A stretch of DNA of 64,000 bases from Erinaceus europaeus (GCF_950295315.1 NC_080164.1:109512447-109576446); one strand, 5' to 3'. Counted from the first letter of the stretch, positions 43,725 through 54,830 are shown. Numbers and translations are program-made. Notes: generated from the sequence alone by a model not told the origin.

Positions 43725-46640
43725 TACCAACCCATGAACATGGAATATCTTTCCACTTCTTTGTGTCTTTTTCAATTTCCTTGAATAGTGACTCATAATT
43801 TTCAGTATACAAGTCTTTCCCTTCTTCGGTTAGGCTTACTCCTACATATTTTATTGTTTTAGTTGCTATAGTAAAAGGAATTGATTTTTGGATTTCAATT
43901 TCTTCTAGCTTAGTGTTTGCATAGAGGAATGCGACTGACTTTTGAATATTAATTTTGTAGCCCGACACCTTACTGTATTGCCTGATGATTTCCAAAAGCT
44001 TCTTGCTGGATTCCTTAGGTTTTTCTGTGTATACTATCATGTCATCTGCAAATAGGTAGAATTTGACTTCTGCTCTTCCAATTTGTATCCCTTTAATTCC
44101 TTGCTCCTGCCTGATTGCTATGGTAAGAACTTACAACACTATATTGAATAGTAATGGTGATAGTGGGCAGCACTGTCTAATACCTGATATGAGTGGAAAT
44201 GCTTCCAGTTTTTCACCATTGAGTATGATGTTGGCTGTAGGTTTGCTATATATAGACTTCACTATCTTCAAGAATTTTCCACCTATTCCTCTTTTTTGTA
44301 GTGTTTTGATCATAAAGGGATGTTGTATTTTGTCAAAGGCTTTCTCTGCATCTATTGATATGACCATGTGGTTTTGGGTCTTGTTTTTGTTGATGTGGTG
44401 GATCACATTGATTGATTTATGTATATTAAATCAAGTAGGATAAACCCCACTTGGTCATGATGAACAATCTTTTTGATATACTGCTGTATCCGGTTGGCTA
44501 GAATTTTGTTCACTATTTTAGCATCTATGTTCATCAGATATATTGGTCTGTAGTTTTCTTTTTTTGTTGTTTCCCTGTCTGCTTTTGGTATCAGAGTGAT
44601 GTTGGCTTCATAGAAGCTGGCAGGGAGTATTCCAGTGTCCTCAATCTTCTGGAAGACTTTTAAAAGTAGAGGTATTAGTTATTTTTTGAAGGTTTTATAG
44701 AATTCATTTGTAAAACCATCTGGTCCAGGACTTTTATTTTTGGGGAGGTTTTTGATAACTGTTTCAGTTTCAATAGCTGTGATGGGCCTGTTCATGTTAT
44801 CCACTTCCTCTTAGTTTTGGAACTTGGTAGGTATCTAGGAAATCATCCATTTCTTCCAGGTTCTCTAGCTTGATAGCAAATAGTTGTTCATAGAAGCCTT
44901 GCATGATCTGTTGAATTTCTGCGGTGTCTGTTGTGATATCTCCTCTTTCATTTAGTATCTGATTTATTTGGGTCTTCTCCCTTTTTTGTTTTGTGAGTCT
45001 GGATAAAGGTTTGTCAATTTTGTTCACTCTCTTGAAGAACCAACATTTACTTTTGTTGATCTTTTGTATGGTTCTCTTATTCTCAATGTTATTGATTTCT
45101 GCCCTAACTTTAGTGATTTCTGTCCTTCTGGTTGCTTTAGGGTTCCTTTGTTGTTCTTCTTCTAGGTCTTTAAGATGTGTGATCAGGCTGTTTATTTGTG
45201 CTTTTTCTTGTTTCCTAATGTGTACTTGTACAGCTATGAACTTCCCTCTCAATGCTGCCTTAGCTGTGTCCCAAATATTTTGATAGCTTGTGTCTTCATT
45301 TTCATTGAAGTCTCAAAACATTTTGATTTCTTCCTTGATTTCCTCTTTGACCCAGAGGTTGTTAAGAAGTGTACTGTTGAGCTTCCACATTTTGGGACTA
45401 TTACTAATCTTTTGTTGATTGTTAAGTGTTAGTTTAATTCCACTGTGGTCTGAGAAGATGCTTGGGATGATTTCAATGCTCTTGATTGGCTGATGCTGTC
45501 TTTGTGGCCTAACATATGGTCTATCCTTGAGAATGACCCATGTGGATTTGAGTAAAATGTGTATTCCAGTTTCTTGGGATGAATGACTCTGAAAATGTCT
45601 AGTAGTTCTAGTTTATCTATCTCTTCATTTAGCTCCCTTATGTCTTTATTGATTTCCTGCCTGGATGATCTGTCAAGTTGAGAGAATGGGGTGTTGAAGT
45701 CCCCTAATATGATTGTGTTGCTGTTAATATATTGCTGTAGCTCTTTCAGTAGAAATTTGATGTATTTAGATGGCTTCTCATTGGGTGCATAGATGTTAAT
45801 AATTGTTAAGTCTCTTGATTGACTGATCCTCTGAGCATTAAGTAGTGTCCATTCCTATCTTTTAAAATCTTATCTATTTTAAAGTCTATCATGTCAGATA
45901 TAAGAATAGCTGTTCCTGCCCTTTTTTGTGGGCCATTGGCTTGTATGATAGTTTTCCATCCTTTCACTTTAAGTCTGTGTTTGTCTTGTTGAATTAGGTG
46001 GGTTTCCTGTAGACAGCATATTGTTGGGTTGTATTTTCTGATCCATCTTCCTACTCTGTGCCTTTTAATAAGTGAATTCAGGCCATTGACATTTATTGAT
46101 ATCAAAGTTTGCTGGGAAATTGTGCCAATGCAGTCACATCTGCCATGTTGTCCCCTCAGGATATTGCTAGTTCCCACGAGAGTTGGGACATTCTCGGAGT
46201 GCCTGTTCAGCCATGTTGGACCCTCAGGACATTGTCTATATCCCCACAATATCTGGAGTGCTCTGGTTACTCCTCCCCCCTCCCATTCTCACGAGAGTTA
46301 TCATCCTATCCTTGAGTGCTATGGTTACTCCTCCCCCTTCCCATTCTCGCGAACGCTACTCCTATAAAACCCTTCGTTTTCCGCACCTCTCTCTCTTGCC
46401 GGCGCTCCACTCTGGTGTTCAGACGCAGGAAAGGTTACTGCATGAGGTGGCCATTTTCTCTACCTCCACATGGCCCAACCTGCTTCTCTAACACCCAACT
46501 CTCAGGTGCCAGTGCGAATAAAGATTTGTGTTTCCTCTTAGCTCCGGACCCTCTCTCTCTCTTCTTTGCTGCCCGCGCACTACAACATCTGGCTCTACAA
46601 CAAAAGTTGAAGATATTTTAACGCCATTCTTGTAGAGTTT
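43725..46640 (-). pseudogene. LINE-1 ORF2 of copy 3, endonuclease to mid-RT, disrupted
   Basis: The endonuclease start is visible as SINVNGLNSLIKRHRVGRWI and NPTICCLQETHL (46000-46090), with a solo LTR inserted just before it. The RT finger NKSPGPDGF lies near 44710-44740. FADD is at 44040-44051, and a TAA stop lies just upstream near 44127. Several frameshifts occur between. The frame runs to SWVGRI near 43728 and then joins 3' UTR sequence directly, losing about a third of ORF2, including the zinc-knuckle-like motif. Confidence 0.88.
46110..46602 (+). mobile_element. Solo LTR, family III, inside LINE-1 copy 3, with 6-bp TSD
   Basis: 493 bp, TGCTGGGAAATTG to CTCTACAACA. A perfect TSD, AAAGTT, lies at 46104-46109 and 46603-46608. 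A TATA box (CCTATAAAACCC) lies near 46358 and AATAAAG near 46517, then a T/GT-rich stretch. The U3 contains GGTTACTCCTCCCCC twice (46265 and 46325). No viral coding sequence remains. Confidence 0.93.
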
Positions 46641-46842
46641 TTGAGTGTTCTGATATATGTCCTATTTATGATCGTCTGACTGTTTATAGAAAACCTTTCA
46701 GAACTTCTTTCAGGGCAGGCTTGGTGATAGTTGATTCCTTCAACTGTTGCTTGTCTGAGAAGGTTTTGATGCCCCCATCTAGTCTGAATGACAGTCTAGC
46801 AGGATACAGTAGTCTTGGTTGAAAGCCTTTCTCATTGAGCAC

Positions 46843-47654
46843 TCAATAGATATCTTGCCATTCTCTTCTGTCCTGTAGTGTTTGTGTGGAGAAGTCTGCT
46901 GCTAATCTTAGGGGTTTTCCTCTGTAGGTTACTCTTTGTTTTTCTCTTGCAGCCTTCAGGATCCTTTCTTTATCCTTATTCCTTTCTATTCTAAGTATGA
47001 TGTGTCTTGGTGTCTTTAAGTCTGGGTTAATTCTGTTTGGGACCCTCTGGGCTTCTTGAATCTTTATGTCTTTGATGTTGTCTAGACTAGAGAAGTTTTC
47101 AGCAATTATGGCCTGAAGAATGCTTTCTTCCTCTCCCTCTCTTTCTTCCTCTGGTAAGCCAATAATGTGTATATTGTTTCTCTTGAAGTCATCCCATAGG
47201 ACTCTGTTGTTGTTTTCAGCATCTCTTAATCTCTTTTTGAGATCTCTTCTTTTTTAGTTGTCTCTAATTCGTCCTTGATCTTGCTAATTCTGTCTTCAGC
47301 CTCATTGATTCTATTCTCTCTGCCCTCTACTGTTTTCTGGAGTTCATCTATTTTGTTTCCCTTCTCTGGTACTGTTTTAGCTTGTTCAGCTAGTTGTGTT
47401 CTTAGCTCAGCTATTTCAGCTTTCAGCTCTCTAATAACCTTGACATAGTGAGTGTTTTCTTCCAGAGTCTCATTTGTTGTTCCTGTACCTCTGATTACAA
47501 TTCTTTCAAACTCTTTAATCACTCCTGTGATTATTTCCTTAGCTAGTGTTTGGATGTTGAACTCATTATTTTGTGCTTCATCCTTTGGGGGGCTTTTAGC
47601 TGGACTGTTGTCCTGGTTCATTTCTCCAATATTTCTTCTTGTTGGTTTACCCAT
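46843..47654 (-). pseudogene. LINE-1 ORF1 of copy 3, one 4-bp deletion
   Basis: Starts MGKPTRRNIGEMNQ. The coiled coil includes ELKAEIAELRTQLAEQAK, and the last domain ends QDRREWQDIY before a TGA at 46843-46845. Comparison with copy 2 shows 4 bases missing near 47248 (ETTKKE|EIS), which shifts the frame. Allowing for these, the length is about 271 residues, near the family size. Confidence 0.88.
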
Positions 47655-48597
47655 TTTATATATTATGTTATGAGTTCCCTCTCTTAGTACTTTTCAAATG
47701 ACTGATCACTGTTTCCTGGATTGACTTGTGTCTAAGTAAGGAATTTAAAGGGTTCACAGTGGTGGAAGTCAATAGTTGTTTCAATAGTATTTTAATCCCT
47801 GAGTTGGAGCTCAGTGATTTAAAAGCCTCTTTTTTTCTCTCTCTGTAGGCTATGGGAGCCTGAGGGTTTCTAACTATAAGTAGGCTTCTTAACTTAATCA
47901 CTGACTCCTAACCAAGAGATAAGGCAGGGTGTGGCAGAGATAGTCCAGTGGTTATGCAAAGAGACTTTCACAGCCCCACAGCTATGCCACTGAATTATAG
48001 GTCTTCTCCTGAATTTCCTGGTTAGATCTCTGCCCCCCGGTGTCCCTCCCTGCTGCTGCTCCAGAATTTGAGGGCAGTAGCAATGGAGACCCAGAGTTGT
48101 ACTTGGTGAGTCTCTGGGGAGTTCTCTCCTCCTTTCAGCTGTCCCCTTGTTAGTGGAACAGACTGGAGGTGGTGTCTCAACTGCTAAACAGTCAGACTGT
48201 TACCAGCCACTTAGTCTCTCCCTAGGCTCCTCTCTGTCACCAGCCATGTGTGTTTTCACTCATCAGTGATTTGGTTTGCATTGGATCGACCTTCTCGTGG
48301 TGCATCCCGTGAGTACCCATTCATTGGGGAAACTGATGATCCTTCCTAGCTGACCACATGGATCCCATTCACTTTCAAAGCCAGCAACAAACAGCTCCTG
48401 ACAGCTTTCAACCTGACGCTGTTGACTGGCTATGGAAGAAGGGCAAACGCTAGAAGAAGAAGTGATTTGGTGGGTTCCTGTAGTTGTCCTGTCTTGTTGT
48501 GGTCCCAGGTGGTCTCCTTTGGTATTCCTAGTTCATCTGAGAAAGGAGAGGAGAGAGACAGATATGCTGCTGCTCCTAGCCCCGCCTCTGGAAGTCT
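47655..48597 (-). promoter_or_regulatory. LINE-1 copy 3 5' UTR
   Basis: Matches the 5' UTR of copy 2, including the antisense SINE-C-like head at 47934-47973 (GTCCAGTGGTTATGCAAAGA). Interrupted by the small retroposon at 48276-48460. Ends at CGCCTCTGGAAGTCT, the counterpart of the 5' end of copy 2. Confidence 0.85.
48276..48460 (+). mobile_element. Unidentified short retroposon, copy 2 (longer)
   Basis: 185 bp, with TTGGATCGACCTTCTCGTGG near the start and GGGCAAACGCTAGAAGAAG at the end, flanked by AGTGATTTGGT at 48265-48275 and 48461-48471. It inserted into the LINE-1 5' UTR. It contains a middle segment (ACAGCTCCTGACAGCTTTCA) missing from copy 1 at 26582. Confidence 0.75.
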
Positions 48598-48832
48598 CTT
48601 TCACTTGTTATTTCCTTATTGTTGTTGTAGTTATTGATGTTGTCATTGTTGGATAGAACAGAGAGATATGGAGAGAGGAGGGGAAGACAGAACGGGGGAG
48701 AGAAAGACAGACACCTGCAGACCTGATTCACTGCCTTTCAAGTGACTCCCCTGCAGGTAGGGAGCCTGGGCCTCGAACCGGGATCTTTACACAGGTCCTT
48801 GTGCTTTGCACCATGTTCACTTAACCCACTGC
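48598..48832 (-). mobile_element. SINE-A copy fused to the 5' end of LINE-1 copy 3
   Basis: Reversed. The tail (ACAACAACAATAAGG on the minus strand) runs into the LINE-1 5' end. At the other side the head is cut at CAGTGGGTTAAG, about 18 bp short, exactly at the LINE-1 TSD. Confidence 0.85.
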
Positions 48833-48845
48833 CTGGTTCGATCTT

Positions 48846-49525
48846 AAATCCAGCACTTCTGCACTCCTTTGCCCCCCACCCCATGACATTTGACAATGTT
48901 TGCAGCTATGTTTAGATGGAAGGACAAAGAGGATGCTGCTCCTGAATAGAGATGGTGTCACCAACCTTCCAGTGTCCTAAAGGGCCCCTCAGGAAACAAT
49001 CATTCTGAAACCCTCCATAGCAATGAATTTAAGGAAACTTGCCATGGCTTGAAGGCCAACAAATCACCACCTAGAAATGATAGCTTTCATTTCAGGCATT
49101 AGTGACAGCCTGCAGAAATCTGCAAAGGTCTCCCTGTTCTCTATTGGGAATATTAGCATGAGGTCCTCATTTGCCTTAATTATGCTTGCTCAGCTCAGAC
49201 ATGCCTCTCAAATGCTCTCAGACAGAAGAGTGATCCTTGAAGGGACCCGTCTGCTGTACTTCTGTTGCCCTTCAGCAAGTTCAAAGTACTGAGAACTCTT
49301 GGTGTATTCTGCAAACAGAATGTACTTATTATTATTTTGGGGGGAGTGGGGAAGAATTTGCAAGATGGTTGTGCTTCCAACTACTTGATTAAATGCAGTA
49401 CAAAGGATTACAACGTTCCAGGTTGTAGTGGACACACAGCCATCTTTGCTGCAATGAGTGTTGCTAATATTCTGATGCCAAAGTGAACTGAGTATTAGCA
49501 CTCTTCTATAACACAGATGATTTTT
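48846..49525. other. Unique intron sequence
   Basis: Nothing recognised. Open frames here lack splice-site support. Confidence 0.55.
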
Positions 49526-49529
49526 TTTT

Positions 49530-49802
49530 CCTCCAGGGTTATTGCTGGGGCTCAATGCCTGCACTATGAATCCACTGCTCCTGGTAGGCATTTTTTTCTA
49601 CTTTATTGGATAAGACAAAGAGAAACTGAGAGAAGAGGGGGAAATAGAAAGGGAGAAAGATAGACACCTGTAGACCTCCTTCACCATTTGTGAAGTGTCC
49701 CCCCTGCAGATGGGGTGTGAGGGCCTAGAACCTCGATCCCTGTGCAGGTCTTTGCACTTAGCACTATGTGTGCTTAACCCTATGCACCAGCGCCCAGCCC
49801 CC
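49530..49802 (-). mobile_element. SINE-A-long copy
   Basis: Reversed. CTCCAGGGTTATTGCTGGGG to GCACCAGCGCCCAGCCCC. Confidence 0.88.
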
Positions 49803-49844
49803 AGCCCCCAAAATTGATATTTTCATTAATTGACATATATTTAC

Positions 49845-49983
49845 ATATTTATAATTAGAGACAGAGAGAATGAGAGATAACAATACCAAAGCTTCCTTCT
49901 ATGTGGTGGAGATTGGGTTCAAACCAGGGTTATACACATGGCAAAACAGCCCACTACCCAAGAGAGCTATCTCACTGGCCCAA
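49845..49983 (-). mobile_element. SINE-E copy
   Basis: Reversed. GAGAGCTATCTCACTGGCCC is the head; GGGTTCAAACCAGGGTTATA the B box side. Confidence 0.7.
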
Positions 49984-50111
49984 CATAATTGCTATAATAT
50001 ACTGGACTTAGTTTAAGATCATTAAGTAATGAAAACACTTACCTGGAATGAGTCAAATGAAATTACTCTTCACTAAGATATTTCCTCCTAACATATGTCC
50101 TTAAGAAAAGC

Positions 50112-50235
50112 AGTGGCCCATGAGGTAGCCCAGCAGGTAAATTATCAGATTCTCAAGAATGAAGTCCAGAGTTCAATCCCAGGCAGCACATGTACCAGAG
50201 GGATGTCTTGTTCTTTCTCATAAATAAATCTTAAA
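50112..50235 (+). mobile_element. SINE-D copy
   Basis: GTGGCCCATGAGGTAGCCCA head, GAGTTCAATCCCAGGCAGCA, CATAAATAAATCTTAAAAAA tail. Confidence 0.82.
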
Positions 50236-50248
50236 AAAAAAAAAAAAG

Positions 50249-50520
50249 GGAGTCGGGCAGTAGCACAGTGGGTTAAGTGTACGTGGCGCAAAGCGCAAGG
50301 ATCAGCATAAGGATCCGAGTTTGAGCCCACAGCTCCCCACCTGCAGGGAAGTCACTTCACAGGTGGTGAAGCAGGTCTGCAGGTGTCTCTTTCTCCCCTC
50401 CTCTCTGTCTTCCATCCTCTCTTCATTTCTCTCTGTCCTATCTAAGAACGATGCCATCAATAACAACAACTATAAAAATAATAAAAAAACAATGGCAACA
50501 AAAGGTAAATTAAATAAATA
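50249..50520 (+). mobile_element. SINE-A copy
   Basis: GGGAGTCGGGCAGTAGCACA head, complete body, AATTAAATAAATATAAAAAA tail; it follows the tail of the SINE-D. Confidence 0.9.
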
Positions 50521-50529
50521 TAAAAAATG

Positions 50530-51023
50530 AGAAGTGGCTAAAAATAATAATGAAAAGACAGGAACGGGGAAACTCTGTATGGTGACTGAGAAAAAGTTGA
50601 ACACGAATTCTAGCTCAGATCACAATGTAGGCAGGAATGACACACTAAGCAGAGTTTGCTGGCTTCCAGACTTCCAGAGTTGAAAAGCAATACAACTGAA
50701 ATTCACTTGCAATCACACTCAGAATAGGACACTTCTTGCTTTGCTCTGCTTACACTCCATGTGAGCCTTGGCACCACAGGAAAGGTGCTATAACACTAGA
50801 AGGAGCTCTAACATTGTGATGTTGCAGCCATTGTCTCTTATTCTTAATGAAAAAGTGGCCAAAGTGTGCATGCCTGAGACTTTATCTCAGCATTAGTAAT
50901 AATAATAATGATGAAATCAAACAGCAATAGATTAAAAAAAAAAAAAAACCTTAAACAAAAAAAGAGCCAAAACTCAGTTGTTGAACCTCTCAGTAGACAA
51001 ATTATTTCAAGCTTATAGTTTTA
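50530..51023. other. Unique intron sequence
   Basis: Nothing recognised. Confidence 0.55.
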
Positions 51024-51036
51024 CAAAGTTCACTAT

Positions 51037-51324
51037 GGGAGTCAGGCAGTAGTGCAGTGGGTTAAGTACACATGGTGGAAAACTAAGGACTGGAGTAAGG
51101 ATCCCGGTTCAAACTCCCGGCTCCCCACCTGTAGGGGAGTCGTTTCACATGCGGTGAAGCAGGTCTGCAGGTGTCTGTCTTTCTCTCCCCCTCTCTGTCT
51201 TCCCCTCCTCTCTTTATCTCTCTCTGTCCTTTCTTACAACAACGACATCAGTAACAACAACAACAATAATATCTACAACAAGAATATAAAAAAACAAGGG
51301 CAACAAAAGGGAAAATAAATATAA
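51037..51324 (+). mobile_element. SINE-A copy
   Basis: GGGAGTCAGGCAGTAGTGCA head to GGGCAACAAAAGGGAAAATA. AAAGTTCA on both sides may be the core of a TSD. Confidence 0.88.
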
Positions 51325-51408
51325 AAAGTTCATATACACTCAGCAAAATTATAATGGTGAATAAGGTGGAAAATAAGGAAATAGTAAATGAGTAAAATAA
51401 AATTAATG

Positions 51409-52108
51409 GGTGTTGGGTAGCATGCCAGCTCCCCCTGGCTTCTGCTTAACCATATGCCTATATAGGGATTGATTTGTTCCCATTCAAAGCTTTGGTCTAT
51501 TTACATAAATCACTTTTACATTTACATAAAGCACCACACTATCTCCAGGGCATTGGTGGTTTAGTGGTAGAATTCTCACCTGCTCCACCCCCTCTCCTTG
51601 TCACACCCTGATCCTCTCCTTGTCACACCCCGATCTTTCACCAGTCACTTTTTGCTCCACCCTCTCTATGTCACATCCTGTTTCCACCCTACTTGGAGAG
51701 TATAAAAACAGCTGCTCTTCTGATTAAAGACACTTGGAAATTGCTTTCCAGCTCCAAGAGTTCCAGAGTGTATCTCCTGTGAAGTTAGTATGGCACGAGT
51801 TCCTGATCCCTCTTCCACGCAGCATCCTAGATCAGCTCCAGTTGAGTTCTCTCCAACCCAGAGAGCACTAGCTCAGGAAGAAGCACCCTCAGGCTATCCC
51901 GGCAAATGGGGCCAGGTGGTGATGCACCTAGTTAAATATATACACTACAGTGCACAAAGACCCAGGTTTAATTCCCCTGGTCTCCACCTTCAGGGGGAAA
52001 GCTTAATAAGTGATGTAGCAGGACTGCAGGTATCTGTCTCTTTCCTCACTATCTCCTCTAAATTTCTGTCTCTAGATAATAAATAAATTAATTAATTAAA
52101 TATTTTAA
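51409..52108 (+). mobile_element. SINE-B copy split at its first bases by an LTR
   Basis: GGCCAGGTGGTGATGCACCT head, tail ATAATAAATAAATTAATTAA. An outer TSD, AAAATTAATG, lies at about 51399-51408 and 52109-52118. The LTR occupies 51411-51904. Confidence 0.82.
51411..51904 (+). mobile_element. Solo LTR, family II, with 6-bp TSD
   Basis: 494 bp, TGTTGGGTAG to TATCCCGGCA. A perfect TSD, AATGGG, lies at 51405-51410 and 51905-51910. A TATA box (GTATAAAAAC) lies near 51692. A 22-bp segment with CCTTGTCACACCC is tandemly doubled at 51595-51640. Confidence 0.92.
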
Positions 52109-52141
52109 AAATTAATGTAACCAAGAAACTGTAACTGTTTC

Positions 52142-52874
52142 CACAAGTCGAACCTGAAATGGAATTGGAGTATTACACCAAAGTAAAAGACTCTGGGGTG
52201 GGTGGGTGGGTGGGTGGGGAGAATACAGGTCCATGAAAAATGATGAATGAAATAGTGGGGGTTGTATTGTTAAATGGGAATCTGGGGAATGTTATGCATG
52301 TAAAAAAAAAAAAAAGAAGTAGAAACGCAAAGCAGAAATTGACTGAGTTTGGAGTATGGCACCAAAGTAAGAAAGCAGAAGTACACTAGAGTTTGCAGTG
52401 AGTACCTCCCTAATACTTCCTCTCCACTTTTCCAAGCTTTGGGTCCATGATTGCTGAACAATTTGTTTGGCTTTGTATGTTAACTCTCTTTTCAGTCACC
52501 AGGTTCCAGGTGTCATCAGGATGCCGGCCAGACTTCCCTGGATTGAAGACCCCACCAATATGTCCTGGAGCTCAGCTTCCCCAGAGACCCACCCTACTAG
52601 GGAAAGAGAGAGGCAGACTGGGAGTATGGACCGACCAGTCAATGCCCATGTTCAGCGGGGAAGCAATTACAGAAGCCAGACCTTCTACCTTCTGCAACCC
52701 TCAATGACCCTGGGTCCATGCTCCCAGAGGGATAGAGAATGGGAAAGCTACTGGGGAGGGGGTGAGATATGGAGATTGGGCGGTGGGAATTGTGTGGAGT
52801 TGTACCCCTCCTACCCTATGGTTTTGTTAATTAATCCTTTCTTAAATAAAAAAAAAAAATTTAAAAAAAAAAGA
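52142..52874 (+). mobile_element. 5'-truncated LINE-1 3' UTR, recent, with 19-bp TSD
   Basis: Near-identical to 8330-9040 of LINE-1 copy 2. The G-tract has six G-runs (52195-52219). Ends in poly-A. A perfect TSD, AAGAAACTGTAACTGTTTC, lies at 52123-52141 and 52875-52893. Truncated inside the 3' UTR, so non-coding. Confidence 0.96.
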
Positions 52875-52911
52875 AAGAAACTGTAACTGTTTCATTCAGA
52901 TGAAACAGTTG

Positions 52912-53165
52912 CCAGGGGTCAGGCACATAGTATGAAACACAAGGACTTGCACAAGGATCTGGATTTGAACCCCTGGATGCCCACTTGCAGGGGGAACACT
53001 TCACAAATGGTGAAGCAGGTCTGCAGGTTTCCATCTTTCTCTATCTTCCCCATTCTCCTTCTCAATTTTTCTCTCTCCTGTCCAATAAAATGGTAAAGAT
53101 GGCTTCCAGAAGCAGTGGATTCATAGCACCAGCACCAAGCCCCAGTGATAACCCTGGAGGAATAA
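52912..53165 (+). mobile_element. SINE-A-long copy
   Basis: GGGGTCAGGCACATAGTATG to CAGTGATAACCCTGGAGG. Confidence 0.8.
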
Positions 53166-53275
53166 AAGCCACTGCTGTAGAAAGTGTAATGAGTAAAGTC
53201 ACTTTACTATGTTGATAAGATCCCTCCTGTAACTTATTCATGATACTGATCAGAAGTGCCTAAGAAATTGGCTTC

Positions 53276-53386
53276 TAGGGTTGGGGAGACAGCATAATGT
53301 TTATGCAAAGGAACTTTCAAGCCTGAGGCTCTAAGATCCATGGTATCACCCTAAGCCAGAGCTGAGCAATGCTCTGATGAAAAGGA
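53276..53386 (+). mobile_element. SINE-C copy
   Basis: GTTGGGGAGACAGCATAATG head to GAGCTGAGCAATGCTCTGAT. Confidence 0.85.
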
Positions 53387-53389
53387 AAG

Positions 53390-53940
53390 AAAGAAATTGA
53401 CTTCTGCTCATGAAGGAGATTTTTAAATTGAGGTACCTGTGTGAGCTGTGCTTGAGAAGAGATTGAGTCCGACCCAGCTCTGGATATAACCCTCTTGTTT
53501 TTATTTACATTCTTCATCTTGGTAACATTATTTCATGAAAACACATTTCTTAGAATAAAATAAAACTCTGCCCACTATGCTCAACACAGAGCAACATTCT
53601 GTTACAATACTCAGTTCAAGCAGCAGACAATTTATGATGTTGATATTCTACAACAGAATATTTCATTTCAACTTCTGCAAAAACTGCAAGTTTCAGTCAC
53701 TAGGCAACAGATGGGAAATATGAGAGCAATGACCCCTGTACTTTCTTTACTTTATCCCCATGTGATTCCTGAAGGTGTAATTTCCTTAATAGGAGAGGTT
53801 AATGACAAATGCAATTTGCCAACAACTCAACATAGGTTCACAAGCTTGCAGGATTGGAATTTTCTTCTAGTCAGACTCCTTTGTATACTTATTCTGTTCC
53901 TGTACTTACTGAAATATTTTTTTTGTTAAAAACAATGTAC
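53390..53940. other. Unique intron sequence
   Basis: Nothing recognised. Confidence 0.55.
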
Positions 53941-53941
53941 T

Positions 53942-54125
53942 AGGGCTGGGTGGTGGTACACCTGGTTGTATAAAGACCCTGCTTCAAGCCTCTGCTCTCC
54001 AACTGCAGGGGGGAAAGCTTCATGGGTGGTGAAACAGGGCTGCAAGTGTCTCTACTCTCCCTTTCTGTTTCCTCCTTACTTCTCAATTCCTGTCTTTGTC
54101 CAAAATGAATAAATAAAATATTAAA
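53942..54125 (+). mobile_element. SINE-B copy
   Basis: GGGCTGGGTGGTGGTACACC head, GGGGGAAAGCTTCATGGGTG, tail GAATAAATAAAATATTAAAA. Confidence 0.85.
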
Positions 54126-54129
54126 ATAC

Positions 54130-54830
54130 ATATGGGTCCTAGGTCAGATTAATGAAGTTAACAGTTAATGGTATTTATATACTTTCCTCATATTTGGAGG
54201 TACTCTCTGCCTTAAACCAGCTTTCTAGACCTTTTCTCAACTCAACACCATCTTCCCAGATAATACTTTTAGTCCACTTGCATGTTAGCTCTAGGGCTCA
54301 GGCAAGAAGTACTAAAGTCATGGACCACACAGAACAAACCTAAAATATATTTCCTAGCTTCTTCCACACAGAGACCCCTAGTTTCATTTGCTCTAACCTT
54401 TGGGTTCCTGTTCACTGAACTTTTTTTTTTTTTTTAATATCTTGGAATCTTTCAGCCACCAAGTTGCAGATGCTACCATGACACCATCCTGACCTCCTCA
54501 GGCAGATGGCATCACCATTGTGTCCCAGAACTTCACCTCTCCAGATCTCTACCCCACTAGGGAAAGGTATAAACAGGATGGGGGTATAGATTCTGCCAAC
54601 ATCTATGTCCAACAGAGAAGCAATTACAGAAGCCAGAACTCCCACCTTCTGCACCCCATAAAGAATTTTGGTCCATACTCCCAGAGGGATTAAGAATAGG
54701 AAAGGTTCCAATGGAGGAGGTGGGACAGGGAACTTTGGTGGTGGGGACTATGTGGAATCATACCCCTGTTATCTTTCAAACTTGTTAATTATTATCAAAT
54801 CACTAATAAAAATTGTAAAAAAACAATAAA
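54130..54830 (+). mobile_element. LINE-1 3' UTR fragment, older subfamily
   Basis: TTAACAGTTAATGGTATTTA at the left; GAATCTTTCAGCCACCAAGT shows the conserved acceptor-like CAG, unspliced; end AAATCACTAATAAAAATTGT. Confidence 0.8.

Larger units (their letters stand above)
43377..48832 (-). mobile_element. LINE-1 copy 3, multiply interrupted, with SINE-fused 5' end
   Basis: Minus strand, the same sense as GRID2. A 13-bp TSD, CTGGTTCGATCTT, lies at 43364-43376 and 48833-48845. From right to left: a SINE-A fused to the LINE-1 5' end (48598-48832), 5' UTR (to 47655), ORF1 (47654-46843), spacer, ORF2 (to about 43725), and a short 3' UTR with a triplicated end. It is interrupted by a solo LTR (46110-46602) and a small retroposon (48276-48460). 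The 3' part of ORF2 is deleted. Confidence 0.9.
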
